DNA from: an uncultured Johnsonella sp.
Lineage (GTDB): Bacteria; Bacillota; Clostridia; Lachnospirales; Lachnospiraceae
Length of the DNA: 19,688 bases
NCBI GenBank assembly: GCA_900766185.1
Contig: CAAFUL010000126.1
Coordinates: 1 to 19,688, forward strand
Direction of reading: 5' to 3'
Position 1 is the stretch's first letter, and each line of letters starts with the position of its first letter. A model generated the notes under the pieces. The model had not been told where the DNA came from, did not search any database, and saw only the letters and a program-made list of their open reading frames with translations. The translations under genes and the position numbers were made by a program. Below are positions 1-8,355 of this stretch, piece by piece.

Positions 1-2
1 CA

Positions 3-65
3 AGCGAGTTCCGCAGTCTTTGTGAATTTGTCGAAGCTTTGAGAAAGGGTTGCGGGTATGATTGA
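3..65 (+). other. Possible 3' end of an ORF running in from the window edge
   Basis: Frame 3 from the left edge is open for 20 codons and stops with TGA at 63-65. The stretch is clearly GC-richer than the following 200 bp, which is what a coding tail would look like. No family can be recognised from 20 residues, and a non-coding repeat edge is equally possible. Confidence 0.2.
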
Positions 66-248
66 ATTATACGGAGTTTTTTATAAACTAATAACCACAA
101 ACTATTATAATTGTTTATGTTGCCAACTCCCCAATAAATCAGAACTTTATTAGCTTAAACATCGAAGTTTCAATGTACTTATCCAATTTGGGGTATGAGA
201 AGTTTGAGCTTTTAAATAAAATATTGTTTTTTGAAGTTTTTTGTCTAT
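66..248. other. AT-rich intergenic stretch without a recognisable gene
   Basis: No start with a Shine-Dalgarno site and no substantial open frame is visible on either strand. The only structure seen is weak: AATAAA (133-138) can pair with TTTATT (146-151), and CCCCAA (129-134) with TTGGGG (188-193), giving a possible stem with an inner hairpin. No clear promoter was found. Confidence 0.4.
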
Positions 249-306
249 AAAAAACGGATGTAACATTAAAAATATACAAAATACTTCTTTAATGCTACAA
301 CCGCTT
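249..306 (-). terminator. Rho-independent terminator of the GntR-ABC operon
   Basis: A 16-bp stem is formed by 255-270 and 288-303 with only two G-U type mismatches and a 17-nt loop. On the minus strand it is followed by a run of T (249-254). It lies 11 bp beyond the stop codon of the large permease gene, the last gene of the operon. Confidence 0.8.
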
Positions 307-317
307 TTCAGTTCTTC

Positions 318-2573
318 CTATTTCGCCTTCTTTATCTCATCCACAATAAACTTTATATTATCCGGGAAGTTATCCTTCCTAAAATAAAAGCTGCCTCTAT
401 CTCCAAAAGCACTATCAATATTCGATTTTAAGAATATATTAACACCTATGTCATATTCCGAATCAATAATATCATCTTTATAAGGAGTACTGCATAAAAT
501 AAGCTTATCTAAAATCTTCTCAATATCTTCCTTATCCTTATAAACTACATACTTATCCTCATAAGTATAGCTTTCTACCTCCTTCAACTCTTCTACTTTT
601 TTGGGTACACTATAGTGGACTTCTACCCTGTCCACTTCTTCTGCCGGCAGCTTTTCTACGACATTGGCACCAAGTTGTCTAAGTAAGCCTATCGTTTCCT
701 TAAACTCAGGATATATTGGATAATACCCTACGGTATCCATAGCCTGTGCATAGGCGGTGTCGGTATTACTGGCAGCTATATCAACACTGTACTCTCTGCT
801 GACTGAACTTAAGTCTATATCAAGAGCTTCCTGCATATAGGCATCGTTAAACCTTATTGAGGCAAAGGCATAACTTTGTACCCTGTCCTCAAGCTTAAGA
901 TTCATAAGCTCTTTTTTATAAGTATCTATAAGTTGTGCTTTCACAGCCTCATCATCAAACACTATATGTTTATCATCAAAGCCTATACCGTTATAATCCA
1001 CACTGACTATATTCTTACTGTCTTCAGACAGTATAGGATACATTGCCTTCTTAAATCCTTCTTTATTATATATTGCCGCAAGCTGTTCGGCTATACTGCT
1101 ATAGTTTATATAATATACTCTTTGTATACTTAAACCCGACTTTAGCTTATATGATACAATTACCCTTCTTGAAAATTCATCACCGTCTATATAAGGGTCA
1201 TATTCCTGCGTTCCCTTGGATATGCATATTCTTGCAAGTTTAAGTACCGCATCCTTGTCTTCTATATCGATTTTTTTTAATAAGTAGTCTTCTTTAGTAT
1301 CTGAACCGGCAGGTTCCGTAGTTGCGGTATCAGGTGAGCTTGTATTTCTCCAAATCTTCATCTTATAATAGTACTGACTATCATTATCTTCAAGTAAGTC
1401 TGATACTACAGCTGCACTTTGTATATCATTGATATTGGGTACATATCTGTCATAGCCGAATACATCCCACTCAAAGACAGCAACCAATAAAAGTGATATC
1501 AACACGCAAATACCCATCTCGACTTTTTTTGCAAATATCTTCTTAAAATCTTGATTGTAAATAATCTCCATTGTACTGTGAGCTATAATCGCACTTGACA
1601 CCGCCGCAAATATACCCCAGTAAGAGCTGTCATCCATTATACGATATGCCACCATATACATGAATATACTTATAAATATCACCGTCATAAACTTTACAGG
1701 CAGTTTTATTACATTAAATGCTATACTCTTTCCGGCACTTTCCGATGCTCTTTTCTTATAAAGAAAAAGATTAAGAAGCAACAGTATTGCACTTACTATT
1801 AATGAAGTGAGTACTCTTGTTGAAGTAAGCACTCTTGTCATCGTACTAAACTCAGATACATTAAATGTTATAAAAAGACTTGATACATTTGGCAAAAGCT
1901 TCTCCACTATAAAACCCGAGCTATAGTAAGTAGTAAAGAATGTACTCTGATACCACTTTATTATCAGTGCCAGCAGTGGGAAATACAGGTGAAAGAAAGC
2001 GCAGGCAAGCACTCCTATAAGCATGTTTCCGGTAAGCATCATGGCAAGTATTACCACAAAATAGTTAAGTAAAAACAGTAAACTCCACCCTATAAAATAC
2101 TTACAAACCTCCAATACAAGTCCGGCATCGGAGGCATTGGCACTAACCATCAAAAGTGCAATTACCATACTTACAAAGTAGGGAGTTAATACTATAATTA
2201 TACTGTTTAGTGTTTTTATAAAAAATAAGGTTTCTCTTTTGACCGGCAGGCTGTGATACAGATCTACCTTCTTTTTAGAATACAGGTACGAAAAACCCGA
2301 CATTGCCACAATTATAGATAATCCGGTAAAGATAAGGGCAAATATAGGGTTATCAATACTTATAAATTCTTTAAATGAGTTTACAAACTCAGCTTTTTCT
2401 TTTGACACTTCACTCTCCAACACCCACTCTAGCATATTCATATGACTGCTTATCATCATAGCCGTAGCAACAATAAGTGAAAAGAAAAATGTAAGGCAAC
2501 TGACTACAAAGGTCCAAAGTCTTATTTTGAAATCTTCTTTTAATAATTTAAAAAATAAGTTTCTTGATGTCAT
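318..2573 (-). CDS. Large ABC transporter permease of a YtrA-type operon
   Basis: Membrane subunit of a multidrug/antibiotic-type ABC-2 transporter. From the chosen ATG it has 751 residues. The N-terminal ~390 residues hold about eight or nine hydrophobic segments; the last ~360 residues are hydrophilic, contain many D/E/K/Y, and are probably extracytoplasmic. This resembles permeases found beside GntR/YtrA regulators in Lachnospiraceae, but that is family knowledge and the substrate is not readable from sequence. The longest frame starts at a GTG at 2594, but GGAGG (about 2583-2587) lies inside it and is correctly spaced for the ATG at 2573, so 2573 is preferred. The gene overlaps the end of the upstream ATPase by 26 bp, implying translational coupling and a shared complex. 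Confidence 0.85.
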   Translation of the reverse strand: MTSRNLFFKLLKEDFKIRLWTFVVSCLTFFFSLIVATAMMISSHMNMLEWVLESEVSKEKAEFVNSFKEFISIDNPIFALIFTGLSIIVAMSGFSYLYSKKKVDLYHSLPVKRETLFFIKTLNSIIIVLTPYFVSMVIALLMVSANASDAGLVLEVCKYFIGWSLLFLLNYFVVILAMMLTGNMLIGVLACAFFHLYFPLLALIIKWYQSTFFTTYYSSGFIVEKLLPNVSSLFITFNVSEFSTMTRVLTSTRVLTSLIVSAILLLLNLFLYKKRASESAGKSIAFNVIKLPVKFMTVIFISIFMYMVAYRIMDDSSYWGIFAAVSSAIIAHSTMEIIYNQDFKKIFAKKVEMGICVLISLLLVAVFEWDVFGYDRYVPNINDIQSAAVVSDLLEDNDSQYYYKMKIWRNTSSPDTATTEPAGSDTKEDYLLKKIDIEDKDAVLKLARICISKGTQEYDPYIDGDEFSRRVIVSYKLKSGLSIQRVYYINYSSIAEQLAAIYNKEGFKKAMYPILSEDSKNIVSVDYNGIGFDDKHIVFDDEAVKAQLIDTYKKELMNLKLEDRVQSYAFASIRFNDAYMQEALDIDLSSVSREYSVDIAASNTDTAYAQAMDTVGYYPIYPEFKETIGLLRQLGANVVEKLPAEEVDRVEVHYSVPKKVEELKEVESYTYEDKYVVYKDKEDIEKILDKLILCSTPYKDDIIDSEYDIGVNIFLKSNIDSAFGDRGSFYFRKDNFPDNIKFIVDEIKKAK

Positions 2574-3447
2574 AACCGCAAACCTCCGTTTCACTTATAA
2601 ATATTTCTTCCAAACTAAGTCCGAGCATTTCATAAAATACAGGGTTAAAGCCTTCTATTTTACCTCTTACTTCTTCTTCATCTCCCTTGATGGTAAGCGT
2701 ATATACTCTTCCGTTATGTTTCACCTGCATAACATCAAGTGAACTTAGCCTATCTATGGTAAATTCAGGAGCAAATACACATTGAACCTTGTGTATATTA
2801 AGCTTCATATCCGCAACATCCTTTGATAAAAGTATGCCTCCTTTATGAAGTATACCTACATGGTCGCATATATCCTCAAGTTCTCTTAAGTTGTGAGAGG
2901 CTATTATAGGTGTAAGCCCTCTGTCTTCCATTTCCTTTGCAAAAAGGCTTTTTACCACCTGCCTCATCACCGGATCAAGTCCGTCAAAGGTCTCATCACA
3001 AAGCAGGTATTTGGTACCGGCTGATACTCCAAGGGCAACACAAAGCTGCTTTTTCATACCCTTTGAAAAGGTATTCACCTTTCGGTTAAGGTCAAGATCC
3101 AGTGCTTTTAAAAGCTTTTCGCATTTCTTTGTGTCAAAATCTTTATAGATAGCCGAATAGAATTTAATAAGCTCCTTGCCGGTCGTATTGGCAAAAAAGT
3201 ATTGATCATCTGAAATATAAAAAAGCTTTTCTTTGCTTTTTATATTTTCAAATACAGTCTCCCCGTCAACCGATATAGTTCCGCTCTCCGGTTTTAATAT
3301 ACCTGCAAGTATCTTTAGAAAAGTGCTTTTTCCGGCTCCGTTAGTACCTATCAGACCGAATACACTGTTTTCTTTTATACCGGCATTAATATTGTCAAGT
3401 GCCTTGATATTCTCAAAACTTTTACTTAAATTTACAGCCTCTATCAT
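2548..3447 (-). CDS. ABC transporter ATP-binding protein, YtrB-like
   Basis: Nucleotide-binding subunit (299 aa) that powers the adjacent permease. Walker A GTNGAGKS is at residues 34-41 and Walker B YLLCDE at 147-152 with D-loop GLD. The ABC signature is the non-canonical FSKGM (127-131) instead of LSGGQ, a form common in ATPases encoded with YtrA-type GntR regulators. About 80 residues after the ATPase core form the accessory C-terminus usual for this group. The ATG overlaps the stop of the regulator gene (ATGA), with GGAG just upstream, and the 3' end overlaps the permease gene, so the three genes are one coupled operon. It is unlikely to be an importer ATPase because no binding protein is encoded here. 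Confidence 0.9.
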   Translation of the reverse strand: MIEAVNLSKSFENIKALDNINAGIKENSVFGLIGTNGAGKSTFLKILAGILKPESGTISVDGETVFENIKSKEKLFYISDDQYFFANTTGKELIKFYSAIYKDFDTKKCEKLLKALDLDLNRKVNTFSKGMKKQLCVALGVSAGTKYLLCDETFDGLDPVMRQVVKSLFAKEMEDRGLTPIIASHNLRELEDICDHVGILHKGGILLSKDVADMKLNIHKVQCVFAPEFTIDRLSSLDVMQVKHNGRVYTLTIKGDEEEVRGKIEGFNPVFYEMLGLSLEEIFISETEVCGYDIKKLIF

Positions 3448-3818
3448 ACCCTACTCTCCTTTCTCAAATACAACTCATTAACTTTTTCACAAAACTCTTT
3501 CTTGCTTATAAAAGCCTTTGCTCTGCTTATAAGTTCTCCCAACTCCTTATATATCATATTTTTTTTATTATTCTTTATCACATCCATATCCGATACAAAA
3601 CTTCCCACACCCTTAACACTGTATACATATCCCTGACGCTCAAGCTCCAGATACGCCTTTTGTATAGTATTGGGGTTAATGGATAAGTCCACAGCCAAAC
3701 TTCTTACCGAGGGAAGTTTTTCTCCGGGCTGCAGCACTCCTATAAGCATCAAATTAGACAAACGGTCAACGACCTGCTCATAAATTGCTCTCTTATCCCT
3801 GCTGTCAATTACAATCAT
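3444..3818 (-). CDS. GntR-family transcriptional regulator, YtrA subfamily
   Basis: Short GntR regulator (124 aa). Residues 10-75 form the winged helix-turn-helix, including the typical run LPSVRSLAVDLSINPNTIQKAY and the wing around GYVYSVKGVGSFV. Only about 45 residues follow it, which is the small dimerisation tail that defines YtrA-like members rather than an FCD or UTRA ligand domain. It is first in the operon, before the ATPase and permease, and an inverted repeat covers the transcription start. Autorepression relieved by a drug or envelope-stress signal is therefore inferred from the family (Bacillus YtrA). AAGGAG lies just upstream of the ATG. Confidence 0.9.
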   Translation of the reverse strand: MIVIDSRDKRAIYEQVVDRLSNLMLIGVLQPGEKLPSVRSLAVDLSINPNTIQKAYLELERQGYVYSVKGVGSFVSDMDVIKNNKKNMIYKELGELISRAKAFISKKEFCEKVNELYLRKESRV

Positions 3819-3834
3819 AGCTTACTCCTTTCTA

Positions 3835-3859
3835 AGTGTACTATGTATCTTAATACAGT
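3835..3859 (-). promoter_or_regulatory. Probable operator for the YtrA-type regulator
   Basis: Inverted repeat AGTGTACTA-N7-TAATACAGT with 7 of 9 arm positions symmetric; its centre also contains TGTAT-N4-ATACA (3844-3857), which is perfect. It lies just downstream of the -10 box at 3861-3866, over the expected start site. The TGTA/TACA arms match the style of YtrA-subfamily operators, so repression of this operon by its own first gene is the simple reading. Confidence 0.6.
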
Positions 3860-3860
3860 T

Positions 3861-3889
3861 AATATATCAGTCTTCATGATTTATGTCAA
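3861..3889 (-). promoter_or_regulatory. Sigma-A promoter of the GntR-ABC operon
   Basis: On the minus strand TTGACA (3884-3889), a 17-bp spacer and TATATT (3861-3866). The -35 hexamer is perfect and the spacing optimal. The start should fall near 3854, about 35 nt before the regulator ATG, inside the inverted repeat. Confidence 0.8.
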
Positions 3890-3892
3890 CAA

Positions 3893-3923
3893 AAAAAGAC
3901 TGTAAAAGTCTTACAGTCTTTTT
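3893..3923 (-). terminator. Terminator of the tro-type metal transport operon
   Basis: A 13-bp perfect stem AAAAAGACTGTAA / TTACAGTCTTTTT with a 5-nt loop. On the minus strand it is followed by more T (3891-3892) directly before the -35 box of the next operon. It starts only 7 bp after the stop of the DtxR-type regulator gene. The hairpin is symmetric enough to work on both strands. Confidence 0.85.
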
Positions 3924-3929
3924 AAGAAG

Positions 3930-4571
3930 TTACAGCACCATAATCTTAGTAGTAGCCTTTTTAGCCAGCACTACCTCTTCTTCATCACACCAAACAGTCA
4001 TAGAGCCGTCATATTCATCAATACCCAGTACCATGATTTTTTTATCAATACCTATATGTTTTTTTTCCAAATATTCAAGCAATTCCTTGTCATCCGCAAC
4101 CCTATGAACACTGGTCTCATCTCCGGGCTTCAAATCGGATAACAGCCTTAACTTGTCTTTATGTTTATGATTTTCAAATATTTCACTGCCATGCGGACAA
4201 TGCTCAGGATGGTTTAACAATTCATTGAGCCTGTCCTTAAGTCTGTCCGAGGTGGCATGCTCCAAGGCATCCGCTTCCTCATGTACCTCATACCATGAAT
4301 AATTAAGATACCTAACCAAAAATATCTCCCAAAGTCTGTGTTTCGTAAGTATCTCCTTGACCTCGACCATCCCCTGCTCGGTCAGATAGATCTCCTTCTT
4401 ATCAAGGTAGACATCCCCTGCTTCAACTAACCTTTTTATCATTTCGGTAACCGAAGAAGGGCTTACTTCCAAAAGATCTGTAATTCTTTTATTGCTTGCA
4501 CTGCCCTCTTTTTCCATGCAGCTGTATATAGCCTTTAAATAATCCGCCCTGCTTGTATCAATTTTTATCAT
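3930..4571 (-). CDS. DtxR/MntR-family metal-dependent repressor, TroR-like
   Basis: Metalloregulator of 213 aa. Residues 1-70 are the winged helix (recognition part SPSSVTEMIKRL), 71-140 the metal-binding and dimerisation domain, and about 150-213 a FeoA/SH3-like C-terminal domain. At the two positions that separate iron from manganese sensors it has Asp10 (Met10 in DtxR) and Asp101 (Cys102 in DtxR); His78, His97, Glu98, Glu104 and His105 keep the usual ligand pattern. This predicts a Mn2+-type sensor. It is the last gene after two metal permeases, the same order as troABCDR of Treponema, so feedback repression of its own operon is likely. A GGAG lies about 10 nt before the ATG. Unlike the short TroR of Treponema it keeps the C-terminal domain. 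Confidence 0.9.
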   Translation of the reverse strand: MIKIDTSRADYLKAIYSCMEKEGSASNKRITDLLEVSPSSVTEMIKRLVEAGDVYLDKKEIYLTEQGMVEVKEILTKHRLWEIFLVRYLNYSWYEVHEEADALEHATSDRLKDRLNELLNHPEHCPHGSEIFENHKHKDKLRLLSDLKPGDETSVHRVADDKELLEYLEKKHIGIDKKIMVLGIDEYDGSMTVWCDEEEVVLAKKATTKIMVL

Positions 4572-4585
4572 ATAAAAAACTCCAT

Positions 4586-5692
4586 CTACAATCCGTAAGT
4601 GCGTTTGATCTGTGCCTGAAGCTCCATTCCCTTATCAGTTAAAACATATATACCCTTTTTCTTATCTTCATACACATAACCGGTACTTATAAGCCTGCTT
4701 ATATAATTTTTCAACATCAAACCGTTCCATGCAAGATGGTACTTCATACTTGCCATTCCGTTTTCGGAGAACATATTGCTGTCAAGTGTGTGATTAGCCA
4801 TATGAAGTATAAGCATTTCTTTTCTGAATTTAACCTTTTTTCTATGCCTGTCCATAAACCTTGTTATAAAACCGTCTTTATAAAATAAAAATGTCAGCAT
4901 AAAGGTAATTCCTGAAATCCCGGCACACATACCTGATATGGATACATTGTAACGTATAGCTGTAAAATACGCTATTACACTGTTAATTATAGCATAAAGT
5001 ATGGCTACAAGTATGGTCATTTTTATTTTCTTTGTTATAAGATAGGCAGAAGCCGCAGGACAGATAAAAAATGAAATCGAAAGAATAGCACCTACCGTAG
5101 TAAATGATGCTACCGCAGTCATTGATATCATAGTCATAAGACTGTAATAAAGCAGCCCCATTGATATGCCTACCGTATTGGCATAGGTCGGATCAAAGGT
5201 GGATATGCTAAGTGTTCTGAAATTAATTGCCACATAGATAACATTTACAACTACCATTATACTCATAACTACCAAGGACTTAGGCAGTGTCATACCGAAT
5301 AAACTTATGGTATCAAAGGGCGCAAGTGTAAGCTCTCCGGTAAGTACCATATCCGTATCCAAATGCACATTCTTTGCATACTTACTTATAAGTATAACTG
5401 CCAAAGAAAAGAACAGGGGAAATACTATTCCTACAGCGGCATCATTGCTTATTTTTCTTGATTTTGACAAAGCCTCTATGCAAATGCAGCTAAGTACTCC
5501 GGACAGACCTGCCGCTATTATTAAATATATACTTGACAGATCTCTGACCACAAAAAATGCCAAAACTATTCCAAGAAGTACCGAATGTGAGATGGCATCA
5601 CTTAGCATGGCAAGGTTTCTAAGTACCAAAAATACTCCAAGTATGGAGCAGGCTATGGAAGTTACGATAAGTATGTATAGAATTTGTATCAT
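4586..5692 (-). CDS. Metal (Mn/Zn) ABC permease with C-terminal winged helix, TroD-like
   Basis: Second membrane subunit of the ABC-3 family metal importer (368 aa). Residues 1-275 contain about eight hydrophobic helices and the usual ABC-3 features, including the cytoplasmic coupling stretch around FDPTYANTVG (166-175). Residues 282-368 are soluble and read like the winged helix of DtxR/MntR-type repressors, with a wing ending VLTDKGMEL. The total length matches TroD of Treponema rather than the ~280 aa of ZnuB. AAGGAG for this gene lies within the last codons of the preceding permease gene, whose stop is 4 bp upstream, so the two permeases are probably made in equal amount and form a heterodimer. 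Confidence 0.9.
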   Translation of the reverse strand: MIQILYILIVTSIACSILGVFLVLRNLAMLSDAISHSVLLGIVLAFFVVRDLSSIYLIIAAGLSGVLSCICIEALSKSRKISNDAAVGIVFPLFFSLAVILISKYAKNVHLDTDMVLTGELTLAPFDTISLFGMTLPKSLVVMSIMVVVNVIYVAINFRTLSISTFDPTYANTVGISMGLLYYSLMTMISMTAVASFTTVGAILSISFFICPAASAYLITKKIKMTILVAILYAIINSVIAYFTAIRYNVSISGMCAGISGITFMLTFLFYKDGFITRFMDRHRKKVKFRKEMLILHMANHTLDSNMFSENGMASMKYHLAWNGLMLKNYISRLISTGYVYEDKKKGIYVLTDKGMELQAQIKRTYGL

Positions 5693-5696
5693 AAGC

Positions 5697-6575
5697 CTAT
5701 CTCCTTTTCTTAAAATAAGTACTTATAAGCCCTTTAGGTGATAAAAGCACTGAAAGAACCGCTATTACAGACATTACCAAAACTATACTCGGACCCGTTG
5801 AAAAGCCCTCTATAAGTGAGCTTAGTATAGTTCCGCTAAGTGCTGAAAAAGCACCTACTATTGCAGATATTAAAAGCACTCTGTCATAGCCGTCGCTCCA
5901 CTGCATCCCGACTACAGCAGGCGTAATAAGCATACTGCTTATAAGTATGGTACCTACCGCCTTAAGCCCTGCCGCTATCAAAACCATGGTCATAAACATA
6001 ATAAGACCTGACATAAGCCCTTCATTGATGCCTATAGTTTTGGCATAGGCACTGTCAAAAACATGTATCTTTATCTCCTTATAGAATATAACAAATAAAC
6101 TTATTGCTATAATGGATACCGCAAATATAATTACCACATCTTCTCTAAGCATATATGCCGCCTGACCGAAGATATAATTTGCCAAACCGGACTGTGAAGC
6201 TTTGGAGAATTTGGAATTTCCCTGCATATAGCTCTTAAATACCATACCCAGTCCGAAGAAGGCTGACAGTATAATAGCCATAGCAGTATCAGCCTCAACC
6301 TTTGAATTATTTGCCACAGTGCTTATCATACTGAATGCTACAACTCCGGCTACTATAGCGCCACACATAAGTATAACCGGATGCTTTTGAGTAAACAGTA
6401 AAAATGCAAGTACCACGCCTAAAAATGAGGAGTGCCCTACCGCATCACCTATCAAAGACTGCCCCTTTAATATATTTACACTTCCTATCATAGCAGTTGA
6501 CATAGCCAGCAAAGAGGTTCCCAGTGCCACCACAACAAACGAATACTGGGTCAAAATCTTAAAATTATCAAACAT
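5697..6575 (-). CDS. Metal (Mn/Zn) ABC permease, TroC-like
   Basis: First membrane subunit of the ABC-3 family metal importer, 292 aa from the chosen start. It has about eight or nine hydrophobic segments, the conserved region GDAVGHSSFLG near the N-terminus and FDSAYAKTIG in the middle, as in TroC/MntC/ZnuB proteins. The open frame extends upstream to 6602, overlapping the ATPase gene, but AGGGGGG (about 6582-6588) is well placed for the ATG at 6575, so the shorter start is preferred. It ends 4 bp before the second permease gene. No C-terminal regulatory domain is present here, in contrast to its partner. Confidence 0.9.
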   Translation of the reverse strand: MFDNFKILTQYSFVVVALGTSLLAMSTAMIGSVNILKGQSLIGDAVGHSSFLGVVLAFLLFTQKHPVILMCGAIVAGVVAFSMISTVANNSKVEADTAMAIILSAFFGLGMVFKSYMQGNSKFSKASQSGLANYIFGQAAYMLREDVVIIFAVSIIAISLFVIFYKEIKIHVFDSAYAKTIGINEGLMSGLIMFMTMVLIAAGLKAVGTILISSMLITPAVVGMQWSDGYDRVLLISAIVGAFSALSGTILSSLIEGFSTGPSIVLVMSVIAVLSVLLSPKGLISTYFKKRR

Positions 6576-6591
6576 ACGCCACCCCCCTACC

Positions 6592-7305
6592 TTAAGAAGC
6601 ATAGGTCAAAGCTATATTCTCTTTGGTAAATACTTCCGCTACACTTCCGCTAAAAAGAATCTTCTTATTAAGCATAACCACATGATCAAAGTATTCTTCA
6701 ACGGTTGAAAGGTCATGATGCACCGATACTATGGTCTTGGAATTTTTTTGAAACTCCTTCAAGGTATCCATAATTATAGCCTCAGTCTTAATATCCACTC
6801 CTTGCAAAGGTTCATCAAGAAAATACATCTTGGCATCCTGTGCAATAGCCCTTGCAAGAAATACCCTTTGTTTTTGTCCTCCGGACAGTTCTGAAATATG
6901 TCTTTTGGCAAATTCCGACATATTAACCGTCTCCAAGGCTTCCTGTGCCTTTTTTCTGTCCTCTTTGCTATATTTTCTGAATGCTCCTACATGAACATAT
7001 CTTCCCATTAAAACAACTTCCTCTACTATAGTGGGGAAGTTCCAGTTCACATTGCTTGCCTGAGGTATATAGGCTATTTGCCTATATACCTCCTTGTAAG
7101 GTCTTTCCCATATCCGAACTTCTCCTGATATGGGCTTTATGATATTTAGTATGCCCTTTATCAAAGTGGATTTACCCGCTCCGTTAGGTCCTATGATCGC
7201 TGTAATACTATTCTCATATATATCCACATCCGCATCCCATATAACCGGCTTTTCAGCATAGGCTATGGTCATGTCCTCGACATGGATCGCAACTTTTTTA
7301 TCCAT
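6592..7305 (-). CDS. Metal ABC transporter ATP-binding protein, TroB-like
   Basis: Cytoplasmic ATPase (237 aa) of the Mn/Zn importer. Walker A GPNGAGKST is at residues 39-47, the Q-loop in IPQAS near 81, the signature LSGGQ at 140-144, Walker B YFLDEP at 161-166 and the H-loop in VSVHHDLS near 196. The pattern MGRY (100-103) before a variable region is typical of the MntB/ZnuC/TroB class. It begins 2 bp after the binding-protein stop and is followed by the two permease genes, giving a complete importer. Confidence 0.93.
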   Translation of the reverse strand: MDKKVAIHVEDMTIAYAEKPVIWDADVDIYENSITAIIGPNGAGKSTLIKGILNIIKPISGEVRIWERPYKEVYRQIAYIPQASNVNWNFPTIVEEVVLMGRYVHVGAFRKYSKEDRKKAQEALETVNMSEFAKRHISELSGGQKQRVFLARAIAQDAKMYFLDEPLQGVDIKTEAIIMDTLKEFQKNSKTIVSVHHDLSTVEEYFDHVVMLNKKILFSGSVAEVFTKENIALTYAS

Positions 7306-7307
7306 AA

Positions 7308-8330
7308 CTATTCCTTTAAATTATCAACTATTAAATCTATGTTGTGCTTATACATGTCTATATAAGTATCTCCCGCCTGTCCTACAGGTGCAAGAGAGTC
7401 TGAGAAAAGTTCCTTGCCCTCTCCGCTTACAACAGTAAGGTCAGCTCCCTTGGCTGCAACGGCTTCCTTAAGTTTTTGCATACGAGCCGGATCTGTGGTT
7501 GACTCTGCAAATACCGCCTTTATCTTATGCTCTATGATAAAGTCTACAGTTGACTGTATATCCATATTGGATACTTCAGAATCGGTACTTACTCCCTGAG
7601 GTGCCTTTACAGTAACGCCGTAAGCTCTTGAGAAGTAGTTAAATGCATCATGTGGTGTTATAAGGTATCTTGAACCTTCAGGTATCTCAGCCACTCTTCC
7701 CTTAATATAGGTATCAAGCTCGTCAAGTTTAAGCTTATACTCTTCGGCGTTCTTCATATACATTTCCTTATTTTCAGGAACCAAGTTTGACAAAGATTCT
7801 GCCATCTTGTCAACTGCCATCTTATAAAGACTTATATCAAACCAAAAGTGCGGGTCAACTATCTGATTACCACCCTCGTCCATAACACCGATTTTATCCT
7901 TTGGAAAGTCTGCACTTACAGCAACACCTACTTTTTCAAGTACATCAACCATCTTACCCTCAAAGTGTAAACCATGGTATACGACAAGGTCTGCTTTTTC
8001 TATCTTGGTATAATCCTCAGGCTTTGCCACATAAAGATGAGGATCTTCTCCTGCCGGTATGATCATTTCCAGATTGACGGTATCACCTGCAACCTGCTTT
8101 GCCATATCATAAAGAAATGAGGTTAAAACAACCACATTTTTCTTTGATGCATCATCGGTCTTTACTTCCTGTGAACTTTGTGCCATGGAAGTGTCCGCCA
8201 TAGAACTTTCCGTAGTAACACTTTCTGACACGCTGCTTTCTTCACTACTTGCAGGAGCGGCTGCACAAGCTGCCAAAGCAAGTATTGATATAGAAGATAA
8301 TAAACCTACAAATAACTTTTTAATATACAT
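7308..8330 (-). CDS. Metal-binding lipoprotein of the ABC importer, TroA-like
   Basis: Extracellular cluster A-I solute-binding protein. The signal peptide ends in lipobox LALAAC with the lipidated Cys at residue 25 of the longer reading (22 from the preferred start), followed by a Ser-rich linker to about residue 65. Metal ligands expected for TroA are visible (longer-reading numbers): His101 (GEDPHL), His164 (DPHFWFD), His230 (TPHDAF) and Asp324 (GDTY). The third ligand is His as in TroA, not Glu as in PsaA, so Zn2+ and Mn2+ are both possible. An ATG at 8339 is immediately preceded by GGGG (8340-8343), too close to serve it; the ATG at 8330 has 9-nt spacing and is preferred (340 aa). Lipidation would need the lgt gene at 16213-17076. 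Confidence 0.92.
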   Translation of the reverse strand: MYIKKLFVGLLSSISILALAACAAAPASSEESSVSESVTTESSMADTSMAQSSQEVKTDDASKKNVVVLTSFLYDMAKQVAGDTVNLEMIIPAGEDPHLYVAKPEDYTKIEKADLVVYHGLHFEGKMVDVLEKVGVAVSADFPKDKIGVMDEGGNQIVDPHFWFDISLYKMAVDKMAESLSNLVPENKEMYMKNAEEYKLKLDELDTYIKGRVAEIPEGSRYLITPHDAFNYFSRAYGVTVKAPQGVSTDSEVSNMDIQSTVDFIIEHKIKAVFAESTTDPARMQKLKEAVAAKGADLTVVSGEGKELFSDSLAPVGQAGDTYIDMYKHNIDLIVDNLKE

Positions 8331-8355
8331 TTTTAACATCCCCTTTATTTATAAT

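Noticed and set aside
876..1133. Plus-strand open frame of 85 codons
   Set aside because: It lies wholly antisense to the large permease gene, has no family features and no Shine-Dalgarno site; the same applies to the other plus-strand frames inside minus-strand genes.
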